DNA from: Lactobacillus isalae | GTDB lineage: Bacteria; Bacillota; Bacilli; Lactobacillales; Lactobacillaceae | Length of the DNA stretch: 64,000 bases | Assembly (NCBI RefSeq): GCF_947539375.1 | Contig: NZ_OX443569.1 | Span: 1,922,001-1,986,000 of the forward strand | Direction of reading: 5' to 3' | Part shown: positions 1 to 7,855 of the stretch, one piece after another | How the letters are laid out: each line of letters begins with the position of its first letter | How positions within the stretch are numbered: the stretch's first letter is position 1 | The notes under the pieces: generated by a model | The model's database searches: none | Told to the model about the DNA's origin: nothing | The model's input: only the letters and a program-made list of their open reading frames with translations | Made by a program: the position numbers and the translations under genes

Positions 1-1089
1 CAAAACAATTGCAATTGTTGCGGCACAGATCATCTTGTTAACAGAAGGAATATAAATTTGTCCCTTCTTGGTTGAAGGATACATAATATTCATTCTTGGT
101 AAGAATTTTAATCCACTTGCTTCAGCTACTAGAGTAAATGAACCAGTAATTAAAGCCTGTGAAGCAATAACAGCAGCGATAGTTGCTAGGACAATAGCAG
201 CTAAACGAATGTTTTGTGGGATGATTTCAAAGAATGGATTGAAATCACCATTTCCAGCATTGTAGTTAGGATTATTTAAAATCCACACACCTTGACCAAA
301 GTAGTTAAGTGATAAACAAACAAAAACATATGGCCAAGATCCAATAATATTACCTTTACCAACGTGTCCTACATCAGAATACAAAGCTTCAGCACCAGTC
401 GTGGCAAGGAAGATTGATCCTAAAATAAAAATTCCTGCCTTATTATATGGGCTGAATAAGAGCTTGATTGCGTAGTATGGGTTAAGAGCCTGTAAGATGG
501 AAAGGTCGCCCACCATGTTCATTAATCCGACCACACCTAAGAAGGTAAACCAGATAAACATGATCGGACCAAAGGCCTTACCAATAATACTTGTTCCCAT
601 TCGCTGGATTGAAAAAAGAATCAGCAGAATTACTACGGTAATTGCAATAACGGTTCCTTGCGTAGAAACTGGAACATTGCCGTGACCAAATTCAATTCCC
701 TTTAATCCTTCAATGGCTGTTGTAACCGTAACAGCCGGAGTTAAAGTACCATCAGCTAAGATGGCGGCTCCTCCGATTAAGGCCGGTAACACTAACCATT
801 TTGCTCGTTTACGCACTAATGTGTAGAGAGCAAAAATTCCACCTTCACCGTGGTTAGTTGCTTTTAGCGCAATAAAAACAGTTTGCAGAGTTGTAAGTAA
901 TGTAACTGTCCATAGTACTAAAGAAATAGAACCGACAATAAAATCGCGATTTACGTGAGCAATACCGCCGTTTCCAGCAACGATTGACTTCATAACGTAT
1001 AACGGACTAGTTCCGATATCGCCGTAGACAATACCGATGGCAATCAGTAAGCCTGCAGCAGATATATTTTTCCGTGTTTTTTCATTCAT
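1..1089 (-). CDS. kup: Kup family potassium uptake protein, 3' part outside window
   Basis: This is the N-terminal 363 codons of a KUP/HAK/KT potassium-proton symporter, a plasma-membrane protein that takes up K+. The start at 1089 follows a GGGAG ribosome binding site and begins MNEKTRKN. The family signature [16 protein letters not shown] follows at about residues 18-33, and [18 protein letters not shown] is also present. The reading frame stays open to the window edge, so the remaining membrane segments and the cytoplasmic tail are not visible. It lies 150 bp downstream of a second, same-strand kup gene and is very similar to it along its whole visible length, so the two are tandem paralogues. 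A hairpin separates them. Family assignment is very secure; ion affinity cannot be read from the sequence. Confidence 0.95.
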   Translation of the reverse strand, partial: MNEKTRKNISAAGLLIAIGIVYGDIGTSPLYVMKSIVAGNGGIAHVNRDFIVGSISLVLWTVTLLTTLQTVFIALKATNHGEGGIFALYTLVRKRAKWLVLPALIGGAAILADGTLTPAVTVTTAIEGLKGIEFGHGNVPVSTQGTVIAITVVILLILFSIQRMGTSIIGKAFGPIMFIWFTFLGVVGLMNMVGDLSILQALNPYYAIKLLFSPYNKAGIFILGSIFLATTGAEALYSDVGHVGKGNIIGSWPYVFVCLSLNYFGQGVWILNNPNYNAGNGDFNPFFEIIPQNIRLAAIVLATIAAVIASQALITGSFTLVAEASGLKFLPRMNIMYPSTKKGQIYIPSVNKMICAATIAIVL

Positions 1090-1138
1090 TTTTATTCTCC
1101 CAATAAATAGCCAAAATGACTAAATATTCAAATAACGT

Positions 1139-1171
1139 AAAAAAGAATGCCAAAAAGGGACATTCTTTTTT
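1139..1171 (-). terminator. Hairpin between the two kup genes
   Basis: An 11-bp stem (AAAAAAGAATG / CATTCTTTTTT) with an 11-nt loop lies between the end of the upstream kup and the start of the downstream one. The loop itself can add two G-C pairs. It ends in a T run in both directions, so it can act as a terminator or as a partial attenuator for the downstream kup. Confidence 0.6.
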
Positions 1172-1238
1172 AAACATATCTATTTTCATCTATTTATGCA
1201 ATAGTTGCAAGTATCTATAAGAGAATAATTGAAAATAT

Positions 1239-3236
1239 TTATCTTAATTTAGTTCTGTGAATTGATTTAATATCTTGCGAACCTAGAATTAATGGAACAC
1301 GTTCAACCACTGTGTCAGCGTACTCTAATCCAAACCAAACAGCAGGATTAGAAGATAAATTTTGAAGCCAGACGCGACTTTCAACTAACCACTTTTCATA
1401 GGTATTTAGTTGTGTTTGAGGACTAATTACATCATTGACAATTACGAATTTGAAGTCACCAACATCTCTACCAGGAGTTATAGTATATTCCTGTGGTTGT
1501 GATTCAATTGTGCCATCTTTAATCAAATCATGGACGATTTGACGTAAATAGACATTCACTTTTTGCTGTTGCTTAAAACCTAAATAGAGTTGAACGTTAA
1601 TTACATTCTTGGTGTTATAAGTATTAACTGCATATTCAGCAGTAAATGGTTCATTAGTTACATTTACAGTAACAAACCAATAGGCATGCGCGCGTTTTGG
1701 ACGCTTATCTAAAATTGAATATAGCATGTCACGTTTGATGAATTTATTATACTTAACTTTTGCCATGTAGACTAAGTTTGTTGCATATAGTGGCACACTT
1801 TCGTCATGGCTTAAATTACTTAGCATAGTTGTGTATTCGTCTAAACGGACATATGCGTTTTCAGCTTCCCGCTTATCACGGACTTTATTACCAAAGTACC
1901 AAACATACATAATTGCTCCGATAAATGCAGCAATAATTACGGTAACGTAACCACCATGTAAGAACTTAGCTAAGCTAGAAATTAAGAACATGGTTTCAAT
2001 TGCGCCAAATAAAAGTAAAAATATTAGGCGTAAGCCTAAGTTAACTTTTCTAAGTGACAAGTACTCAAATAATAAGATTGTAGTCATAAGCATGGTTACT
2101 GTAATTGCTAAACCATAAGCTGCTTCCATATGCTCAGAAGTTCTGAATAAGAAGACAATTGCAATTGTGGCTACACAGAGCATTTTATTAATTGAAGGGA
2201 TGAAGATTTGTCCTTGTTCAGTAGAAGGGTAGATAATCTTCATTCTTGGTAAAAATTTCAATCCGCTGGCTTCAGAAACTAGAGTAAATGATCCAGTAAT
2301 CAAAGCTTGCGAAGCAATAATTGCGGCTAGGGTAGCTAAGATTATGGCAAAGAATTTCCATTGATTTGGTAAAGCTTCAAAGAATGGATTGAAGTCTGTT
2401 GCACCGGCATGATAGTTAGGGTTTTCTAAGATCCAAACACCTTGACCAAGATAGTTCAAAGCTAAACAAATGAAGACGTAAGGCCAGGAGCCCATAATAT
2501 TGCCTTTTCCTACGTGACCAACATCCGAATAAAGTGCTTCTGCACCAGTAGTAGCTAAGAATACTGCTCCTAGAATTAGGACGCCAACTTTATTAGCTGG
2601 ACTAAATAAAATTTTAACTGCTAAAATAGGATTAAGTGCTTCGAGAAACGACCAGTCATGACTTAAATTCATGATTCCAGTTACTCCTAAGAAGGTGAAC
2701 CAGACTAACATAATTGGGCCGAATGTCTTTCCGATAATACTAGTTCCCATTCTCTGGATAGAGAATAAAAATAGCAAAATAAGGATAGTTATCATAATAA
2801 CGCTATTTTGGTTTGGAACAGGGATTTCATTTCCAAACTTCATATTTTTAAGACCTTCGATAGCGGTTGTAACAGTAACAGCTGGTGTTAAAGTGCCATC
2901 AGCTAGTAATGCAGCTCCTCCGACTAAGGCTGGGATAACTAGCCACTTGGCTTTTTTTCTAACTAAAGCATAAAGTGAAAAAATACCACCTTCACCGTGA
3001 TTAGTGGCTTTAAGAGCAATTAGGACATATTTAACTGTTGTTAAAAGCGTAATTGTCCAAAGAATAAGTGAAATTGAACCGACAATATATTCACGGTTAA
3101 CGTGTGCAATACCACCATTTTCATTTACAATCGCTTTCATAACGTAAAGCGGACTTGTACCAATATCGCCGTAAACAATTCCAATAGAAACTAAAAGGCC
3201 CGCTAAGGTAACCTTTTTACGCAATTGATTATTCAT
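1239..3236 (-). CDS. kup: Kup family potassium uptake protein
   Basis: A full-length KUP/HAK/KT potassium transporter of 665 aa, the usual family size. About 12 hydrophobic segments fill the first 440 residues, followed by a soluble C-terminal domain of about 200 residues. The N-terminal signature [16 protein letters not shown] and the motifs [18 protein letters not shown] and [18 protein letters not shown] are clear. It mediates K+ uptake at the membrane, probably with protons. The gene is the upstream partner of a tandem pair, 150 bp before the partial kup on the same strand. A perfect 18-bp hairpin lies just upstream of its ribosome binding site. Nothing suggests damage. Specificity relative to its neighbour (constitutive, acid-induced or low-K+) cannot be decided here. 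Confidence 0.95.
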   Translation of the reverse strand: MNNQLRKKVTLAGLLVSIGIVYGDIGTSPLYVMKAIVNENGGIAHVNREYIVGSISLILWTITLLTTVKYVLIALKATNHGEGGIFSLYALVRKKAKWLVIPALVGGAALLADGTLTPAVTVTTAIEGLKNMKFGNEIPVPNQNSVIMITILILLFLFSIQRMGTSIIGKTFGPIMLVWFTFLGVTGIMNLSHDWSFLEALNPILAVKILFSPANKVGVLILGAVFLATTGAEALYSDVGHVGKGNIMGSWPYVFICLALNYLGQGVWILENPNYHAGATDFNPFFEALPNQWKFFAIILATLAAIIASQALITGSFTLVSEASGLKFLPRMKIIYPSTEQGQIFIPSINKMLCVATIAIVFLFRTSEHMEAAYGLAITVTMLMTTILLFEYLSLRKVNLGLRLIFLLLFGAIETMFLISSLAKFLHGGYVTVIIAAFIGAIMYVWYFGNKVRDKREAENAYVRLDEYTTMLSNLSHDESVPLYATNLVYMAKVKYNKFIKRDMLYSILDKRPKRAHAYWFVTVNVTNEPFTAEYAVNTYNTKNVINVQLYLGFKQQQKVNVYLRQIVHDLIKDGTIESQPQEYTITPGRDVGDFKFVIVNDVISPQTQLNTYEKWLVESRVWLQNLSSNPAVWFGLEYADTVVERVPLILGSQDIKSIHRTKLR

Positions 3237-3281
3237 ATTGAGTTTTCCTCTAAAATAAAGTATTAAATAATATTTTTAAAT

Positions 3282-3324
3282 AAAATAAAAAGAATGTATT
3301 GTAAAAATACATTCTTTTTATTTT
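3282..3324 (-). terminator. Perfect 18-bp hairpin upstream of kup
   Basis: Arms at 3282-3299 and 3307-3324 are fully complementary around a 7-nt loop, with a core AAAAAGAATGTAT. It is A+T-rich and ends in T runs in either direction. It may terminate the transcript of the 3383-3802 gene or form the 5' leader of kup. Its core AAAAAGAATG is shared with the hairpin between the kup genes. Confidence 0.6.
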
Positions 3325-3382
3325 CGTTAGCACTATTTTGTTCCTTTGAAACCCAATATGCAACTAATAAATTGTGATTTTT

Positions 3383-3802
3383 TTATGAAAGAGTTTGCTT
3401 GATTTCGTTACGACGATCAGTGTACCATTTTTCCCAATCTTCGTAAGTTTTCATGTTTTGTGGATCTACGCCAGTTTGCTTTTGGATATTGTTAAGCATA
3501 TCCATAAAACGTTCCGCATGAATATTTAGTACGTGCTTAACTAAGTTTTGACGGCTGAAAGCCATGTTGTTAGTTAAGTAAGTATTAATTTCGATTACAT
3601 CGTGGTTGCCATCGTAAACATCCATGATTTCAAGATCGCTTTCGTCAAATTTTGAAATGTAGAAGTTAGCAAATGTCTTTAAGTAATCAGGTTGTTCTTT
3701 AAATTCAGTAGCTGGCATTTCTACACGATTTGCTTCTGGCATAACTACTTCAAATTCTTCTTTTTCTTGAGTTTCTTCGGTGTTCTTCTTGTCTTCAGTC
3801 AA
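3383..3802 (-). CDS. Small acidic hypothetical protein
   Basis: A 139-aa protein that I do not recognise. The start is a TTG at 3802 with an AGGAG site about 10 nt upstream; no ATG is suitably placed. The first 25 residues are a charged, disordered-looking Glu/Lys/Asp/Thr tail. The remainder looks like a small folded helical domain with several aromatic residues (FANFYISKF, YEDWEKWYTDRR). There is no signal peptide or membrane segment, so it is probably cytoplasmic. It lies between the Lys/Ser-rich lipoprotein gene and kup, all on the minus strand, with 86 bp to the upstream gene. No function can be assigned. Confidence 0.7.
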   Translation of the reverse strand: MTEDKKNTEETQEKEEFEVVMPEANRVEMPATEFKEQPDYLKTFANFYISKFDESDLEIMDVYDGNHDVIEINTYLTNNMAFSRQNLVKHVLNIHAERFMDMLNNIQKQTGVDPQNMKTYEDWEKWYTDRRNEIKQTLS

Positions 3803-3888
3803 AGTTAAGAGCTCCTTTACTGTCTAGCTGTACAAAAATTCAATATAATCTTACATTGAATTACAATCAAAAGCAAATTTTGTAAGGT

Positions 3889-4947
3889 TTATTTAAAGTT
3901 TTCTACATCTTGTTTAGTGTATGAATCGATTGTAGTGTGTCCGTTGTTAGCAGCTGATCTCATGAAGTTAACTACTTCTTGATCAGACCAAGAACTAGTA
4001 TCAACGCCGATTGAGCTTAATTGATTACGAGTTTGGGCAATTACTCTGCCAGTAACTGTTTGACCATTAATCATCATACCGCTATTGTCTGAGTTTGATG
4101 AAGAATTAGTGTTTGAGTTGCTGTTAGCTGCATTATTGCTTGAGGCATTTGTGTGAGACGATTGTTTGCTTGCCTCGTTACTATTTTGAGTATTAGTACT
4201 ATTTGAACTGTTTTGGTTAGAGTTAGAAGTAGTGTTGCTATTAGTCTTGCTACTATTAGATGAGCTAGATTTTGAACTAGTAGATTGCTTGTGTGAAGTA
4301 GTTGCTTCATCGTCGTCATTAGCATCTAAGTTCTCTGTATCGATATCATCGTTAACGTCTTCGCCATTTAACTTAGCATTAGCAACCTTGCGTAAGTGTT
4401 TTACGTTCTTCTTTACTTTCTTGTAGTACTTACCATTAATATAAGGTAAATCTAGAATTTGATCGCAAGATTCAACAGCTGCTTGATAGTCGCTATCACG
4501 GTAGCTTAATTTGGCTTGCTTGTATAAAGGATTAATGTCATGAGTGATATGATCTTGAACCTTATCAATGGTCTTATAGAGCTTAGAAGCTTGCTTAGTC
4601 ATTACAGAGTAGCCGTTAGTTTTGTTAGCAGCCTTGTCTAACTCACCTAAAGCATCTTTAAATTCATATTCTCTAATTTCTTCCTTAGCATCCTTCATAT
4701 CGCCAGCTTGATCTGCGTAAGCTTTTGATTCAGAAGTAGCTTTAACATCATGAGCATCTTCAAATTTTTCTTCAGCTGTTTCGTATTTTTGACTAGAAGC
4801 AGCATCTTTTCCTTGGTTCATGTAGGTAGTGTACTTATCTGAACTATTATTAGATGAATTATTTGATGATGTGTTTGAACATCCAACTGCTAAAAAGGTA
4901 ATGAAGAATGCCGTAATGGCAACTCCGAGTTTTGATCGTTTCATCAT
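3889..4947 (-). CDS. Ser/Asn-rich lipoprotein, unknown function
   Basis: A predicted lipoprotein of 352 aa. A signal peptide with the lipobox LAVGC places the lipidated Cys at about residue 23. A short Ser/Asn linker, a helical charged region resembling a tetratricopeptide-type repeat (about residues 38-190), a very low-complexity Ser/Asn/Thr stalk (about 220-290) and a compact C-terminal domain ending QDVENFK follow. The layout suggests a domain held away from the membrane through the wall. The start has an AGGAGG site 5 nt upstream; a second Met at 4944 is equally plausible. The C-terminal domain resembles those seen on other lactobacillar lipoproteins, but I cannot name a function. Confidence 0.75.
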   Translation of the reverse strand: MMKRSKLGVAITAFFITFLAVGCSNTSSNNSSNNSSDKYTTYMNQGKDAASSQKYETAEEKFEDAHDVKATSESKAYADQAGDMKDAKEEIREYEFKDALGELDKAANKTNGYSVMTKQASKLYKTIDKVQDHITHDINPLYKQAKLSYRDSDYQAAVESCDQILDLPYINGKYYKKVKKNVKHLRKVANAKLNGEDVNDDIDTENLDANDDDEATTSHKQSTSSKSSSSNSSKTNSNTTSNSNQNSSNSTNTQNSNEASKQSSHTNASSNNAANSNSNTNSSSNSDNSGMMINGQTVTGRVIAQTRNQLSSIGVDTSSWSDQEVVNFMRSAANNGHTTIDSYTKQDVENFK

Positions 4948-5128
4948 TTTTTCCTCCTATAAAAATGAATTTATCTTACTTAAATTATACCAAATTTCGT
5001 TCATGAAAAATTTACTGAAAAGTTGGCACAAATCTTTTAGATAAATCGTTAGTAATAGTGTAAGGCAATTCACCGGTGAAGACTTACAAAATTATTTAAT
5101 TGTTAATTTGACTACGAGGAGTATAAAA

Positions 5129-5338
5129 ATGGAATTTATTTTAAAAGATCAATCAGTTCAATTTACTTTTGCGGGTGAAAAATATACTAATGGCAAGAAA
5201 AATAGAATTTTAAAGAATGTAAAGAAAGCAGCCAGTGCTGAAGACGTAATGAAAGTTGGCAAGGCTTTGTCTAAGTTGCAAAAAGATGATGGGGTTAAAA
5301 ACGCAAGATTAATCTCATACTCAGACATTCAAGCTTAA
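5129..5338 (+). CDS. DUF1659-like small protein
   Basis: A 69-aa protein starting at ATG 5129, 7 nt after a GAGGAG site; an upstream in-frame TTG at 5108 has no such site. The sequence (MEFILKDQSVQF, VGKALSKLQ, ending LISYSDIQA) resembles the DUF1659 family of short Firmicutes proteins. It has no signal peptide or membrane segment. It is followed 56 bp later by a DUF2922-like gene; the two families are commonly paired, which supports both calls and suggests they work together. The biochemical role is unknown. Confidence 0.7.
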   Translation: MEFILKDQSVQFTFAGEKYTNGKKNRILKNVKKAASAEDVMKVGKALSKLQKDDGVKNARLISYSDIQA

Positions 5339-5394
5339 TCAAAAACATTAACAAACTACTTATATAGGAAATTTTTAACTAAGGAGAAAATAAA

Positions 5395-5634
5395 ATGACT
5401 ATTACTAAAACTTTAAGACTTACATTTAAGAACGCTAAAAATAAAAAGGTAAATTTATCCTTACCTGATGCGGCAGAAAACTTGACTGAAGAAGAAGTTA
5501 AAGCCGCTATGAATGAAATGTGTGAAGCTAATCTTTTTGTAAAGGAAGAAGTTGATCAATATCAGGCTCCTTTATCTGCTCAATATGTTGAACGTACAGT
5601 TACTTCTGTGTTTGATGATAGTGAAAAGAATTAA
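5395..5634 (+). CDS. DUF2922-like small protein
   Basis: A 79-aa protein whose pattern LRLTFKNAKNKKVNLSLPDA, then a predicted helix (LTEEEVKAAMNEM), then a beta-rich tail fits the DUF2922 family. It is soluble and probably cytoplasmic. AGGAG precedes the ATG. It is probably co-transcribed with the DUF1659-like gene just upstream and is followed by a good intrinsic terminator at 5686-5717, closing a two-gene unit. The function of the family is not known. Confidence 0.75.
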   Translation: MTITKTLRLTFKNAKNKKVNLSLPDAAENLTEEEVKAAMNEMCEANLFVKEEVDQYQAPLSAQYVERTVTSVFDDSEKN

Positions 5635-5685
5635 AGCAATATTTTGCGAGCTAAGGACCTTAATTAAGTTATTAAATAAACTCTT

Positions 5686-5717
5686 GAAAGGGTAGTGCTT
5701 CGGCATTACTCTTTTTA
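5686..5717 (+). terminator. Intrinsic terminator after the DUF1659/DUF2922 pair
   Basis: The stem AAAGGGTAGTGC / GCATTACTCTTT closes on a stable TTCG tetraloop and ends in a T run. Confidence 0.85.
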
Positions 5718-5837
5718 TTTTTGGACGAAAGTGTGTAATTTATGTTACTTTTTTATTTCAGAATGTTTGTTCGGTTGTATCTAACAAGTTGCCACACTAC
5801 AATAAAGGGTGTATGTAAATTGGAGGGAGTTTAAGCA

Positions 5838-7793
5838 ATGAAAAAACGAACATTCACTGGTATTGCTACCGCGGCACTTATCACAACTGCCGGTATATCA
5901 GTTACCAACAACCTTAAGCCAGAAAATCCTTTAAAAACTGGTGAAGGTACTGTTCAAGCTGCAACATATCAACAAGAATTTTTAAACAAAGCTATTCCAG
6001 CTGCTACAACTGCATCATCTAAGTATGGTACTTATACTTCAGTTATGCTTGCTCAAGCAACTGTTGAATCAGGCTGGGGCCAATCAGGCTTAGCACAAGA
6101 GCCTAACAACAATTTATTTGGTATTAAGGGTTCTTACAACGGCCAATCAGTAAATATGAACACTGGTGAATACGGCAACGGTGGTTATTACACTACTAAT
6201 GCTGGATTTAGAAAGTATCCATCATATACTGAATCATTTGAAGACAATGGTGCTTTATTACGTAACCAAATGGGTAACTATTACTCTGGTACTTGGGTAG
6301 AAAATTCAAGTAATTATGCTCAAGCAACTCAAAATGGTTTACAAGGAAAATACGCAACTGATCCAAACTACGCAAAGACACTTAACAGCGTTATCGCAGC
6401 TAATGGCTTTGATAAGTACGATCCCGTTACTCAAGTTGTTAACGAAAACCGTACAGTTGCACAAACTACACCAATTATGAGTGCGCCAGTTGATGCTAGC
6501 GTTGGTACTCAAGTTGGTACTGCAAGAACTGGTCAAAACGTAAATGTTACTAAGTACATTACTTATAACAACGGCGTTAAACGTGCATATATTGGTACTG
6601 GCTGGATTAATGCACTTGCATTTAGTCCAATTACTACTAATACAACTACTGCTAATGCTGCAACTACTAACACTAATAATAGTAATAAGCAAAATACTGC
6701 TGCAACTACTAATAATCAAGCAAGTCAAGCAGTTAAGACACCAGTAGCACAAACTCAACAAGCTAAGAGTCAAGCTTCTGCTGCACCAGTTAAAACTGCA
6801 ACTGTAGAAGTAAAGAAGGCAGCTGAAGTTAAAACTCCAGTCCAAACAACAACTTTAAACGTTAAAACTGAAACTAAGGCAGCACAACCTGTAAAACAAT
6901 TAGCTGCTTCATTAGCAGTTGCACCTAAGAAGGAAGAAGTTAAGAAGGAAGTTGTTAAAGCTGAACCAGCTAAGACAACTCCTGTAAAGACTGAAACTGC
7001 TAAAACTGAAAATAAAGAAGTTAAACCTGCTACTCCAGTAGTTAAAGCTACTGAAACTAAGAAGACTGAAACTGTTAAAAAAGTTGAAACTCCAACAGTT
7101 AAGCCAGTTGAATCTGTTAAGAAAGAAACAACTCCGGTTGTTAAGGCAGCCCCAGTAGCTATAACTAAAGAAGCTGCTAAGACTACTGAAGCTCCAGTAG
7201 TTAAACCAAAGAAGGTTGAAGTTAAGGAAGTTAAGACGACTCCAGTTACTACTAGCGCAAAGACTGTTGTGAAACCACTTGCTGCAGTTAAACCAGTTCA
7301 AAGTTACCAAAATGCTGTAACTATTGCCGCAGCTAATAACAATTATGGCACTCAATGGATCAGCACTAATACTGCTCCTAAGGCAGCATCTACTGTTTTA
7401 ATTAAAGTTACTAAGACTGTTGATGTTTTATCAGCACCAGGTGGTCAAAAGTTAGACCAACACGTTGAAGCTGGCTCAGAGTTTGTTGTTATTGCTTCTA
7501 AGTACTACAATGGCAACTTATATTATGAAATTAGCAACGGTAAATGGATTATGGCAAAATATACTACTCAAGAAGCACAAATTACTGCAAAATCAGGTGT
7601 ATTGACTATTAATTCTAAGCCAGATTATGGTGTTCCAGTATGGCGTGTTCCAGGTCAAGATCAAATTGCTGGTAAATTCTTAAAAGACGGCTCAAGCTGG
7701 AGATATTTCCGCGTAGCTAACGTTCAAGGTCAAACTTGGTATGACCTTGGTGGAAACCAATGGGTATCTGCCAAGTCAGTATTAGTTCGTTAA
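5838..7793 (+). CDS. Secreted GH73 glucosaminidase with SLAP-like C terminus
   Basis: A 651-aa secreted wall hydrolase. A signal peptide (to about residue 40, ending TVQA) precedes a GH73 N-acetylglucosaminidase domain (about 45-200). The catalytic Glu is E77 in ATVESGWG and the supporting motif is NNLFGIKG. An SH3-like module follows (about 210-262), then roughly 240 residues of low-complexity Lys/Thr/Val/Pro/Glu repeats that would thread the wall. Two C-terminal SLAP-like modules (about 505-651, ending WVSAKSVLVR) could attach it non-covalently to the surface. It cleaves peptidoglycan glycan strands, probably in cell separation or turnover. GGAGGGAG precedes the ATG. The next gene is another wall hydrolase 62 bp away without an obvious terminator between, so they may share a transcript. 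Confidence 0.9.
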   Translation: MKKRTFTGIATAALITTAGISVTNNLKPENPLKTGEGTVQAATYQQEFLNKAIPAATTASSKYGTYTSVMLAQATVESGWGQSGLAQEPNNNLFGIKGSYNGQSVNMNTGEYGNGGYYTTNAGFRKYPSYTESFEDNGALLRNQMGNYYSGTWVENSSNYAQATQNGLQGKYATDPNYAKTLNSVIAANGFDKYDPVTQVVNENRTVAQTTPIMSAPVDASVGTQVGTARTGQNVNVTKYITYNNGVKRAYIGTGWINALAFSPITTNTTTANAATTNTNNSNKQNTAATTNNQASQAVKTPVAQTQQAKSQASAAPVKTATVEVKKAAEVKTPVQTTTLNVKTETKAAQPVKQLAASLAVAPKKEEVKKEVVKAEPAKTTPVKTETAKTENKEVKPATPVVKATETKKTETVKKVETPTVKPVESVKKETTPVVKAAPVAITKEAAKTTEAPVVKPKKVEVKEVKTTPVTTSAKTVVKPLAAVKPVQSYQNAVTIAAANNNYGTQWISTNTAPKAASTVLIKVTKTVDVLSAPGGQKLDQHVEAGSEFVVIASKYYNGNLYYEISNGKWIMAKYTTQEAQITAKSGVLTINSKPDYGVPVWRVPGQDQIAGKFLKDGSSWRYFRVANVQGQTWYDLGGNQWVSAKSVLVR

Positions 7794-7855
7794 ATTTTAA
7801 TCTATAGAAAATAAAAATTGTTTCATTAAAATTTTTTGGAGGAGAAAGTTTTTTA

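Noticed and set aside
1-1089. The partial kup considered as a pseudogene fragment
   Set aside because: The frame is open with all expected N-terminal motifs up to the window edge; it is cut by the window only.
4074-4426. Frames on both strands within the Ser/Asn-rich lipoprotein gene
   Set aside because: They arise from low-complexity codons of the real gene and have no start signals.
6339-7355. Long antisense open frames (168 and 147 codons) rich in Ser, Cys and Asn
   Set aside because: They mirror the Lys/Thr/Val repeat codons of the GH73 gene; they lack ribosome sites and any plausible domain.
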